Assembly: GCF_030817655.1 (NCBI RefSeq)
Contig: NZ_JAUSZM010000003.1
Coordinates: 7,316,001-7,380,000, forward strand
DNA from: Streptomyces sp. V4I2
Lineage (GTDB): Bacteria > Actinomycetota > Actinomycetes > Streptomycetales > Streptomycetaceae
Reading direction: 5' to 3'
Length of the DNA: 64,000 nt
Part shown: positions 8,921 to 16,424 of the stretch, piece by piece
Layout: each line of letters opens with the position of its first letter
Numbering within the stretch: position 1 is the stretch's first letter
Translations under genes and position numbers: made by a program
Notes under the pieces: model-generated
Told to the model about the DNA's origin: nothing
The model's database searches: none
What the model saw: only the letters and a program-made list of their open reading frames with translations

Positions 8921-10293
8921 CTCTGGACCACCTGGTTGTCCGTGGCGTTCTTGAGCTCGTCGTCGTAGCCGCGTGCGGCTTCCTCCACCGACATGTCACC
9001 CGTCGTCACGCCCTCCATCGCCTCCTGGATCGCGGTGGAGACCCTCGGGTACGCCGGGTAGGCGGGCCGGTAGTGCGTGCTCGCGACCAGGTCCGTGAAG
9101 AACTTGGTACCGGGCTGCGCCTCGGCGTAGGCGGGATCGTCGGCGACGTCCTTCCGTACGGCGATCCCCGAGTTGGCCAGGTACCACTTCTGGGCGTTCG
9201 CCTTGGTCTGCATGGTCTTCACGAACTCGAACGCCAGGTCGGGGTTGCCCGCCTTGGCCGGGATCGACCAGGTCCAGCCGCCCGACATGCTGACCTTGCC
9301 GGGCGCCTGGCCGTGCTGCGTGGGCATCGCGGCGAGGCCGAGCTCGTCCGACCACTCGGGCCACTCGTGTCCGCTGCCCGGCAGCCAGTCCTGCGGGAGC
9401 CAGGAGCCGTCGAGGGCGATGCCGAGCTTGCCCTGCGGGAGCCACTCGCCGCGGACCCTGGTCATGACGTTGGGGTCGAGGGCGTCCTCGATGTCCGGGC
9501 CGAGCTTCTCCTTGTAGACCGTCTTGACGAAGGCGAGGGAGTCCTTGAAGCCGTCGCCGGTGGCGACCCACTTCTTCGATGCCTTGTCGTAAAGGGGATC
9601 CTGGCTTCCGCCGTCCTGGGTTCCGGTTCCGTAGAGAAGCATCTCGAAGGTCTGCATGGTGGCGGCCTCGCCGACCGGCTTGCCCGTGTAGACGTTCAGG
9701 GGGATGACGTCCGGGACCTTCTCCTTGATCGTGCGGGCGGCGGTGAGGACGTCGTCCCAGGTCTTCGGCTGCCAGTCGGCGGGCAGGCCGGCCTTCCGGA
9801 AGATGTCCTTGCTGAACCAGAGGCCCCGGGTGTCGGTGCCGTCCGGGACGCCGTACGTCTTGCCGTCCTCACCCTTCGCCGCCGTCTTCGCCGTCTCGAT
9901 GAACTGGTTCCAGTCCGGCCACTTGGCGAGGTACGGGTCGAGGGGCTTGAGGTAGCCGGACGTGATGTCGCTGTTGATCAGGAACGTGTCCTCGTAGACC
10001 AGGTCCGGAGCGGTCTTGGAGGAGCGGAGCATCTGCTGGAGCTTGGTGTAGTACTCCGAGTCCGGGGCCTTGATGGGGACGAGCTCGACCTTCTTGCCGG
10101 GATTGGCCTTCTCGAACTGCTTCTTGATGCCGGCGAGGTAGTCGTCCATGACGCGGATCGAGTTGTCCGTGGACTGCTTGAAGGAGACCTTCACGGTGTC
10201 GGGGCCGCTGCCGGAGCCGCCTCCGCAGGCGGTGAGGGCGGTGGCGGCGAGGGTCGCGGCGAGGAGTGAGGGGAGTACGGCGGTGGGGCGCAC
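8917..10293 (-). CDS. Extracellular sugar-binding lipoprotein of ABC importer
   Basis: Family 1 solute-binding protein that captures a sugar outside the cell and delivers it to the two permeases encoded downstream. It has a lipoprotein signal peptide with lipobox LTAC (cysteine at residue 23), then the SBP_bac_1 fold of about 435 residues (e.g. YYTKLQQMLRSSKTAPDLVYED and GIALDGSWLP). I prefer the GTG at 10293 because AGGAGG is eight bases upstream of it and only about two bases from the ATG at 10299. It is first in the operon; a promoter and a DasR-like half operator are just upstream. A chito-oligosaccharide or amino-sugar ligand is a guess from that operator only. Confidence 0.93.
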   Translation of the reverse strand: MRPTAVLPSLLAATLAATALTACGGGSGSGPDTVKVSFKQSTDNSIRVMDDYLAGIKKQFEKANPGKKVELVPIKAPDSEYYTKLQQMLRSSKTAPDLVYEDTFLINSDITSGYLKPLDPYLAKWPDWNQFIETAKTAAKGEDGKTYGVPDGTDTRGLWFSKDIFRKAGLPADWQPKTWDDVLTAARTIKEKVPDVIPLNVYTGKPVGEAATMQTFEMLLYGTGTQDGGSQDPLYDKASKKWVATGDGFKDSLAFVKTVYKEKLGPDIEDALDPNVMTRVRGEWLPQGKLGIALDGSWLPQDWLPGSGHEWPEWSDELGLAAMPTQHGQAPGKVSMSGGWTWSIPAKAGNPDLAFEFVKTMQTKANAQKWYLANSGIAVRKDVADDPAYAEAQPGTKFFTDLVASTHYRPAYPAYPRVSTAIQEAMEGVTTGDMSVEEAARGYDDELKNATDNQVVQR

Positions 10294-10346
10294 GGGCATG
10301 ACCTCCTGCGGGCTCACTTCGTTGTGGCCGGGATGGCTGCCCGGTG

Positions 10347-10376
10347 AACCTAAGAGGAGTGGTCTAGTCAGGTCAA
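10347..10376 (-). promoter_or_regulatory. Promoter of sugar ABC operon with DasR-like site
   Basis: Reading the minus strand, TTGACC (10376-10371) and TAGGTT (10352-10347) are separated by 18 bases, a good housekeeping-type promoter placing transcription start about 45 bases before the binding-protein gene. The spacer contains AGTGGTCTAGTCAGGT on the plus strand (10358-10373), matching 12 of 16 positions of the palindromic DasR/GntR site AGTGGTCTAGACCACT; the left half is perfect and the right half poor. The -35 also overlaps the 3' end of the STAND ATPase gene. Confidence 0.5.
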
Positions 10377-12398
10377 TGCATGTGCGGCGGATTGGGCGCG
10401 GGAGGCTTCTTCCGGGGCGTTGGCAAGGGTGAAGGCTTCGGCGGCCTGGAACCAGAGGGCTCGGGCCTCGGCAGGGCGGTGGTTGACTTCGTGGGTGAGC
10501 GCCAGATTGTGGAGTACGCCGCCCACCCTGCGCCAGTCCTCGAACCCGCGGTGGATGGTCAGGGCGTGCGTGTAGGCCTCGATGGCTTCCTCGCTGCGAC
10601 CCTCCCGGTTCAGGGCGGTGCCGAGATTCGTCCAGGCCAGGCCCTCACGGTTGAGGTCTCCCACGGCCTGGAACAGGTCGCGGGCGCGGACGTGGGCTTC
10701 GATCGCCTCGCCGATCCGGCCCAGGTCCTGCAGAGTGCCGCCGAGGTGGTTCCATGCCCAGCCCTCGCCTTGGCGGTGCCCGATCGCCCGATAGAGGTCG
10801 CGGGCGCGGGTGTGGGCCTCGATCGCTTCTTCCGCCCGGCCGGCCTCGGACAGGGAAATCGCGAGTCCGTCCCAGGATCCGGCCACGCCTTTGAGGTCTG
10901 AAACCTCCTGGTACAGATCGCCGGCGCGGATGTGGGCTTCGATCGCCTCCTCCGCCTGATCGGCCGTCCCCAGGATCATGCCCAGGCAGTTCCATGCCCT
11001 GGCTTCGCCCGCGCGGTTTCCGGTGCGGCGCGTGACGTCAAGAGCCGTACGGGCGACGGTGATTCCGTCGTCGAGGTACCGCCACCACTCGAGGAATCTG
11101 ATGAGGCGCATGGCCAGCCGCAGCGCCATGGCCGCGAACCGTTCTTCGCCCGCCCACTGCACTGCCCCGACCAGCGTGGCGCGTTCGCCGTTCAGCCACG
11201 CCCAGGCCTGCGGCCGGTCCGCGAACCGCTCCGGCTCCGGTCGCCCCGGCAGCCAGAGAGACCGCTCGTCGGCCGCCGCCGCCCAGCGGTGGCAGAAGGC
11301 CAGCAGCCGCTCCCGCGCCGCGTCCGCCTCCTCGCGCAGAACCGGATCCGCCGCCACCACCCGCTGCCCGAACGCGCGGACCAGGTCGTGCACTCGCCAC
11401 CTGACGGCGGCGGGGCCGTCGGTGCTCAGCACCGGTGACACCAGATAGGTGGCAGCCAGATCCTCCAACAGGGACAGCACGGTCGGCTCGTCGAGTCCGG
11501 CCAGGGCGGCCACGGCCTCCGTGCTGGTTTCCGCGCCGGGCGCGACGGTGAGCAGACGCAGTAGCCGGCCGAGGTCGGGCGGGAGCCGCCGGTAGGAGGT
11601 CTCCAGCACTGGGCCGAGGACGAGCGAACGGCCGTACAGGTCCGTGCCGGGACTGTGGTTGTCGAGGACGACGGTCGGGTCGTCGGCCTTCTTGATCTCG
11701 GCCACCAGCGAGGCGATGTCACGGTGGCGGCGTCGGCGCAGCATCCCGGTGGCGATCTGGAGGGCCAGGGGCAAGTTGCCGCAGAGGCCGGTCAGTTCGC
11801 GCAGCGCGTCGGGTTCACGCCCCGGGCGTTCGTCGCGATCGTCGGTGTCGTGCAGGCCGCGCGTCACCAGGGCGGCGGAGTCGACCGGGCCGAGCGTTTC
11901 GAGGTTGATGAGGCGTACGGGCAGGGCGTCGGGACGGTCCCGCGAGGTGATGAACACCCGGTGATGGTCCGTGCCGGGCAGTAGCGGCAGGTACTGGGAC
12001 GGGTCCGACGCGTTGTCCAGGATCACCAGCATCCGGTCGCGTCGTTCGGCAAGCAGCCCGCGATACGCGTCGCACTGGCGTTCTGTCGTCGGCGGCAGAT
12101 CCTGCCCACGTACGCCGAGCGCGTCGAGCAGAGCCAAGACCGCCTGATCAGCCGTGACCGGGTCGTCGTCGTATCCCCGCAGGTCGACGAAGAGCGTCCC
12201 GCCCGGGAACCAACCTTTCGCGCGGGCCCGGTGCGCCGCCTCCACCGCCAGCGCGGTCTTGCCGATGCCGCCCATGCCGGTGACGGCGAAGATGAGGAGC
12301 GGCAGCGCGGTCGTGTCGTCCTCAGTGGGTGCGAGGTGCGGGAGCAGGCGTTCCAGTTCCGCCGACCGGCCCGTGAAGCCCAGGGGCCGGGGCGGCAA
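10368..12398 (-). CDS. STAND ATPase: NB-ARC with C-terminal TPR repeats
   Basis: A 676-residue NLR-like regulator. It opens with the FTGRSAELERLL phrase typical of actinobacterial NB-ARC proteins, then P-loop GMGGIGKT (41-48), Walker B MLVILDN (123-129), a sensor-like VFITSRDR, the GLPL-equivalent CGNLPLAL (206-213), and a winged-helix end with an MHD-like VHD before about 260 residues of helical and TPR repeats (last four 40 residues apart). Such proteins oligomerise on sensing a trigger and switch on a partner effector. The only in-frame canonical start is the TTG at 12398, without a ribosome binding site, 40 bases after the stop of the nucleoside-phosphorylase-like gene, so the two are probably one transcript. 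There is no SARP/LuxR DNA-binding domain, so I do not call it an antibiotic regulator. Confidence 0.88.
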   Translation of the reverse strand: MPPRPLGFTGRSAELERLLPHLAPTEDDTTALPLLIFAVTGMGGIGKTALAVEAAHRARAKGWFPGGTLFVDLRGYDDDPVTADQAVLALLDALGVRGQDLPPTTERQCDAYRGLLAERRDRMLVILDNASDPSQYLPLLPGTDHHRVFITSRDRPDALPVRLINLETLGPVDSAALVTRGLHDTDDRDERPGREPDALRELTGLCGNLPLALQIATGMLRRRRHRDIASLVAEIKKADDPTVVLDNHSPGTDLYGRSLVLGPVLETSYRRLPPDLGRLLRLLTVAPGAETSTEAVAALAGLDEPTVLSLLEDLAATYLVSPVLSTDGPAAVRWRVHDLVRAFGQRVVAADPVLREEADAARERLLAFCHRWAAAADERSLWLPGRPEPERFADRPQAWAWLNGERATLVGAVQWAGEERFAAMALRLAMRLIRFLEWWRYLDDGITVARTALDVTRRTGNRAGEARAWNCLGMILGTADQAEEAIEAHIRAGDLYQEVSDLKGVAGSWDGLAISLSEAGRAEEAIEAHTRARDLYRAIGHRQGEGWAWNHLGGTLQDLGRIGEAIEAHVRARDLFQAVGDLNREGLAWTNLGTALNREGRSEEAIEAYTHALTIHRGFEDWRRVGGVLHNLALTHEVNHRPAEARALWFQAAEAFTLANAPEEASRAQSAAHALT
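10561..11040 (-). repeat. 120-bp tandem repeats coding for TPR units
   Basis: Four consecutive TPR-coding units keep an exact 120-base register: related sequence recurs at 10561, 10681, 10801 and 10921 (for example the shared phrase 'gtgggcttcgatcgcctc' or close variants). The encoded repeats share EAIEAHxRARDLY/F and AWxxLGxxL. Similarity at DNA level suggests recent duplication or gene conversion in the sensor domain. Confidence 0.75.
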
Positions 12399-12438
12399 GG
12401 TGGCCGTCGCGCGGGGGACCGGGCCGTGGGTCGTGCCC

Positions 12439-13302
12439 CTACCGTCGCCCGTCGGTCTTGCCGGTGACGGGGCCGTAGAAGGTGCCGCCCCGGAAGTCGA
12501 TGTGGTCTCCGCTGTACGTGGATCCGCCCTCCCGGCGTCGATGGGGACGCTCCTCGGAGTCGGTGGAACCTTCGCGGGGCCGGTGCTTGTGCAGCACCGC
12601 TACCGTCACCAAGGCGGCCTGCGCAGCCGCGAGCTTCTGCGACCCCGAGGCATCGGCCCTCTCCTTGCCCGCGTCGGCGCGGTCGCTGATGCCCCGGATC
12701 ACCAGGGTGTCCACCCCGCCGTTCAGATGGGCCGCGTGGGCTGCCCCCGAGCCCTCCATCTCGATCGCGCCGGCGTCGTTGTAGTTCCCGCGGATGAACC
12801 GCACGATCTCGGACTCGGCATCCGCCAGAACCACGTCACCCGTCGCGATCGGCAAGAAGTGCGCCCGTACGTCGGGCATGTCCCGCACCGCGGAACGCGC
12901 CGCCTGCTCCAGCGCGTGCGAGCCCGGCAACGCCTTCGGCCGGACCAGGAAGCCCTCTGGCGTCTGCTTTCCGCCGTGGATCTCGTACACCTGGGTGCCC
13001 ACGACTACGTCTCCGATCCCGACGTCGTCCTTCAGGCTGCCGGCGACACCGACGAAGAACACCGTCTGGGGACGCAGCCAGTTGATGAGCTGTGCGGTGA
13101 GGGCGGCGGCCCGCTCGGCGCCCATGCCCAGCTCGGCGAGCGCAACCTGCCAGGATGTGCCGGGTAGTTGGCCCTGTTCGACTCGGGTGCCGTCGCGGTG
13201 GACGAGTTCCTCACGGTTCTCGACGTGCGCGCGGACGGCGGCGTATTCGAGGGGGAGCGCGGTCAGGACGAGAGCGGTGGGCTGGGTCTCCGGCACACTC
13301 AC
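12439..13302 (-). CDS. Nucleoside phosphorylase/MTAN-like putative effector
   Basis: 287 residues. Residues 8-235 match the PNP_UDP/MTA-SAH nucleosidase fold: LPLEYAAV with a conserved glutamate, VGVAGSL (84-90), GDVV-containing strands, EMEGSGAAHAAH (ribose-binding EME at 181-183) and ISDRAD (catalytic Asp207). This superfamily cleaves N-glycosidic bonds; known immune members in Detocs, Avs and CBASS cleave ATP. A charged linker (238-262) leads to a short C-terminal motif GDHIDFRGGTFYGPVTG (265-281) that is not part of the enzyme fold and resembles signalling motifs shared by NLR/effector pairs. The GTG start at 13302 has no ribosome binding site, so the transcript may be leaderless. The STAND ATPase follows, and a membrane protein gene diverges 26 bases away. 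Confidence 0.85.
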   Translation of the reverse strand: MSVPETQPTALVLTALPLEYAAVRAHVENREELVHRDGTRVEQGQLPGTSWQVALAELGMGAERAAALTAQLINWLRPQTVFFVGVAGSLKDDVGIGDVVVGTQVYEIHGGKQTPEGFLVRPKALPGSHALEQAARSAVRDMPDVRAHFLPIATGDVVLADAESEIVRFIRGNYNDAGAIEMEGSGAAHAAHLNGGVDTLVIRGISDRADAGKERADASGSQKLAAAQAALVTVAVLHKHRPREGSTDSEERPHRRREGGSTYSGDHIDFRGGTFYGPVTGKTDGRR

Positions 13303-13328
13303 AAGGTACGCCGGGGGAAGGGATTCGA

Positions 13329-13874
13329 GTGCCGGAACAGGACGTCACCGTCGGGCAGTTGCTGCTCGCCGAGTACCAGAGCGTCAAGGACGAGCAGAAG
13401 GCGCGGATCGGGTTCCGGGACAACCTGCTCTACGTGACCTTGGCCGTCGTCGCCGCCGTCATCGCCGCGACCGCGCAGGCCAAGCAGGCGTCGATGCTGC
13501 TGGCGCTGCCGCCGGTGTGTGTCGTGCTTGGGTGGACCTACCTGGTGAACGACGAGAAGATCTCGGCGATCGGTGCGTACGTCCGTGAGGATCTCGGGCC
13601 CCGGCTCGCGGCGCTGGCCGAACCGGGCGGTGGCTTCGAGGCGTTCGGGTGGGAGACCGCGCATCGGGGGGACGCGCGGCGCAGGTCCCGGAAGGTCGTC
13701 CAGACCGTGGTGGACCTGACGGCGTTCTGTGCCGTGCCGCTGGCCGCGCTGGTGGTGTTCTGGGTGGACGGCGACGGCGAAGGTGGCGGGTTGCTCGTCG
13801 CGCTGTCGGTGGTGGAGGCGCTTGCCGTGGGAGGGCTTGCTTCGCAGGTCGTGTGGTACGCGAAGGGGGCGTGA
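13329..13874 (+). CDS. Four-helix membrane protein of unknown function
   Basis: 181 residues; no enzymatic motif recognised. An N-terminal amphipathic/charged segment (VGQLLLAEYQSVKDEQKARIGFRDN, given in part: LLLAEYQSVKDEQKARIGF) precedes TM1 (33-49), TM2 (54-73), a cytoplasmic middle part with an arginine-rich stretch (DARRRSRKVVQ), TM3 (125-146) and TM4 (153-177). The GTG at 13329 is preceded by GGGGGAAGGG. It is divergent from the nucleoside-phosphorylase-like gene with 26 bases between starts, so both may share control. From memory, similar small membrane proteins occur beside NB-ARC systems in actinomycetes; whether this is a membrane effector, an anchor or unrelated cannot be decided from the sequence. 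Confidence 0.75.
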   Translation: MPEQDVTVGQLLLAEYQSVKDEQKARIGFRDNLLYVTLAVVAAVIAATAQAKQASMLLALPPVCVVLGWTYLVNDEKISAIGAYVREDLGPRLAALAEPGGGFEAFGWETAHRGDARRRSRKVVQTVVDLTAFCAVPLAALVVFWVDGDGEGGGLLVALSVVEALAVGGLASQVVWYAKGA

Positions 13875-13922
13875 ACTCGCTCCGCACGACGCGCCTTGAC
13901 GTACCGTCACGAGCTGGCCTCG

Positions 13923-14612
13923 CTACCCCTTCACCCACCGATACTGCAACTCCGGCCGCCCCACAGCCCCGTACTGCGGACTCCGAGCCGCCCTTCCCCC
14001 CTCCACCAGATGCTCCAGATACCGCCGAGCCGTGATCCGCGAAATCCCCACCGCCTCCGCCACTCCCGTCGCCGTGAGCCCCTCCCCGCAGTCCCGCAGC
14101 GCCACCGTCACCCGCTCCAGCGTCGGCCCGCTCAACCCTTTCGGCAGTGCCGCCGGGCCCGGTGCCCGCAGGGTGGCCAGCGCTCGGTCCACCTCGTCCT
14201 GTCCGCTCGCCTCGCCCGCCGCCGCGTGGAACTCGGCGTATCTCACCAGGCGGTCCCGCAGGGTGGCGAAGGTGAACGGCTTCAGGACGTACTGGACGAC
14301 GCCCAGCGAGACTCCTTCCCGGACCACCGTCAGGTCCCGCGCCGACGTCACCGCTATGACATCCGCGTGCAGCCCGGCCGCCCGCAGTGAACGCGCCAGC
14401 TGCAGTCCGTGCACGTCCGGCAGATGCAGGTCCAGCAGCAGGAGATCCACCGCCGTACGCTCCAGGGCGCGACGCGCCTCCGCACCGGTGTGCGCCTTGC
14501 CGACGGCCGTGAAGCCGGGGACCCGGTTGACGTACATGACGTGTGCGTCGGCGGCGACGGGATCGTCCTCGACGACCAGGACACGGATGGGCTGCTGCTC
14601 GGTCGTCGTCAT
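13923..14612 (-). CDS. Response regulator, CitB/DcuR family
   Basis: 229 residues: a receiver domain (residues 8-125, phospho-acceptor Asp in LLLLDLHLPDVHG, Thr in AVTSARD, Lys in VLKPF) and a C-terminal helix-turn-helix (TATGVAEAVGISRITARRYLEHL) as in regulators of citrate and C4-dicarboxylate uptake. Phosphorylated by the kinase encoded upstream, it should activate the divergent-side symporter gene at 16425. The ATG start at 14612 overlaps the kinase stop (ATGA), giving coupled translation. All phosphorylation residues are intact. Confidence 0.93.
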   Translation of the reverse strand: MTTTEQQPIRVLVVEDDPVAADAHVMYVNRVPGFTAVGKAHTGAEARRALERTAVDLLLLDLHLPDVHGLQLARSLRAAGLHADVIAVTSARDLTVVREGVSLGVVQYVLKPFTFATLRDRLVRYAEFHAAAGEASGQDEVDRALATLRAPGPAALPKGLSGPTLERVTVALRDCGEGLTATGVAEAVGISRITARRYLEHLVEGGRAARSPQYGAVGRPELQYRWVKG

Positions 14613-16270
14613 ACGTCGCCTCCAGAAGCGGTGCCGCCGGTAGGAACGGCACCCTCGGACACCCGCTCAGCGCGGTTCCCGTCCCCCAACGGCAACCGCA
14701 CCTCGAACTCCGCCCCACCCCCGTCGGCCTCCGCCACCGTCAGCGCGCCCTCATGCCGGCTCACCGCCTGCCGTACGAGCGCCAGCCCCAGCCCCCGGCC
14801 GCCCGGCCCCGCCGGCTTCGTGGAGAAGCCCCGCTGGAAGACCGTGTCCGCGAGGGCCGGGTCGACCCCCGCGCCCGTGTCGGACACGCGCAGCACCAGC
14901 TCGCCGTCCGCGGTGTAGGCCGTCACGGTCACCCGCCCGCGCACACTTCCCTGCGCCGCGTCCACCGCGTTGTCGATGAGGTTGCCGAGGATCGTGACCA
15001 GGTCCCGGGAGGGCAGCGACGGCGGCAGCAGTCCGTCGTCCAGCCGGCTCTCCTCCGACACCACCAGTTCCACGCCCCGCTCGTTCGCCTGGGCCGTCTT
15101 GCCCAGCAGCAGCGCGGCCAGCACCGGTTCGCTCACCGCCGCCACCACCTGGTCGGTCAGCGCCTGCGCCAGTTCCAGTTCGGCGGTCGCGAAGTCCACC
15201 GCCTCCTCCGCCCGCCCCAGCTCGATCAGCGAGACGACGGTGTGCAGCCGGTTCGCCGCCTCGTGGGCCTGGGAGCGCAGGGCCTGGGTGAAGCCGCGCT
15301 CGGAGTCCAGCTCGCCCATCAGGGACTGGAGTTCGGTCACGTCCCGCAGGGTGACGACCGTGCCCCGGTGTTCACCGCCCGACACCGGGGACGTGTTCAG
15401 CACCAGCACCCGGTCCGCCGTCAGGTGCACCTCGTCCACCCGCGGCTCGGACGCCAGCAGCGCGCCCGTCACCGGCGCGGGCAGGCCGAGATCGGCGACG
15501 GACCGGCCCACCACATCGCCCGACACGCCCAACAGCTCCCGTCCGCCGTCGTTGATCAGCGCCACACGGTACTGCCCGTCGAGCATCAGGAGCCCCTCGC
15601 GTACGGCGTGAAGTGCGGCCTGGTGGTAGTCGTGCATGGCGCTGAGCTCGGCCGCGTTCATGCCGTGGGTGTGGCGGCGCAGCCGGGCGTTGACGACGTA
15701 CGTGCCGACCGCGCCGAGCGCGAGCGCGCCGGCCGCGACGCCGAGCAGGGCCGTCAGCTGGCCCTGCACCCACTTGCTGATCTCGTCGACCTTGATGCCG
15801 GCGCTGACCAGACCGACGACCTCGCCGCTCGACCAGACCGGGGTGACCGCGCGGACCGAGGGGCCGAGGGTGCCGGTGTAGGTCTCGGTGAAGGAGCCGC
15901 CCGCCACGGCGGGGGCGATGTTGCCGCGGAAGGGCTTGCCGATCTCCGACGTCTTGGGATGGGTCCAGCGGATACCCTTCGGGTTCATGATCGTGACGAA
16001 GTCGACGTCGGCGTCCCGCATCACCCGCAGCGCGTAGGGCTGGAGCTCGGACGTCGGGTCGGAGGTGCGGATCGCCTCCCGCACGGACGGGGCGTCCGCG
16101 ACCGAGCGGGCCACGGCCATGGCCTGCCGCCGCGCCGCGTCCTCGGCCTGGCTCTGGTCGCTGACGTAGGTGAACAGCGCGCAACCGGCGACGACCACCG
16201 CTATGAGCACGGCCTGCATGGCGAAGAGCTGGCCGGCCAGGCTGCGGGGGCGTGGGACGCGTATGCGCAT
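14609..16270 (-). CDS. Sensor histidine kinase, CitA/DcuS family
   Basis: Membrane sensor of 553 residues. TM1 (about 12-33) and TM2 (about 168-190) flank a periplasmic-type sCACHE/PAS sensor for a carboxylate ligand, then a cytoplasmic PAS (about 215-320), a dimerisation helix with the phospho-acceptor His in SQAHEAANRLHTVVSLIEL, and a GHKL ATPase with N-box NLIDNAVDAA, DTGAGVD and GGRGLGLALVRQAV. This architecture and the downstream CitB-type regulator fit detection of citrate or C4-dicarboxylates. The ATG at 16270 is used. The promoter is probably in the 154 bases shared with the dctA-like gene. Confidence 0.93.
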   Translation of the reverse strand: MRIRVPRPRSLAGQLFAMQAVLIAVVVAGCALFTYVSDQSQAEDAARRQAMAVARSVADAPSVREAIRTSDPTSELQPYALRVMRDADVDFVTIMNPKGIRWTHPKTSEIGKPFRGNIAPAVAGGSFTETYTGTLGPSVRAVTPVWSSGEVVGLVSAGIKVDEISKWVQGQLTALLGVAAGALALGAVGTYVVNARLRRHTHGMNAAELSAMHDYHQAALHAVREGLLMLDGQYRVALINDGGRELLGVSGDVVGRSVADLGLPAPVTGALLASEPRVDEVHLTADRVLVLNTSPVSGGEHRGTVVTLRDVTELQSLMGELDSERGFTQALRSQAHEAANRLHTVVSLIELGRAEEAVDFATAELELAQALTDQVVAAVSEPVLAALLLGKTAQANERGVELVVSEESRLDDGLLPPSLPSRDLVTILGNLIDNAVDAAQGSVRGRVTVTAYTADGELVLRVSDTGAGVDPALADTVFQRGFSTKPAGPGGRGLGLALVRQAVSRHEGALTVAEADGGGAEFEVRLPLGDGNRAERVSEGAVPTGGTASGGDV

Positions 16271-16424
16271 GTCGTCAGTGTGCCTCGCAGGTTAAGCATG
16301 AACTAAATGAACGGAAGGGTGACCGCTCTCACACGGCGGGAGATAGTCACGGCATTCCCCTGTACATCCCCCGGACGTGAGCCGCACGCCGGTGATGCCG
16401 ACGACGACGTCAAGGAGGGCCGCT
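16271..16424. promoter_or_regulatory. Divergent control region: kinase gene / dicarboxylate symporter
   Basis: 154 bases between the sensor kinase start and the symporter start. It is AT-richer than its surroundings near 16295-16315 (aagcatgaactaaatgaacg). This is where the CitB-type regulator should bind, but no clear palindrome was seen. AAGGAGG at 16411-16417 is the ribosome binding site of the symporter gene. Confidence 0.4.

Noticed and set aside
10541..11040. CRISPR-like regular repeats
   Set aside because: The 120-base period is in frame and codes for TPR units; there are no short conserved repeats with unique spacers.
10368..12398. SARP/AfsR-type antibiotic regulator
   Set aside because: The NB-ARC/TPR part is similar, but there is no N-terminal winged-helix/BTAD domain, and the protein starts directly at the FTGR segment.
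12399..12524. A longer STAND ATPase starting further upstream
   Set aside because: The frame is open but contains no ATG, GTG or TTG; recorded as a frameshift question instead of a longer gene.
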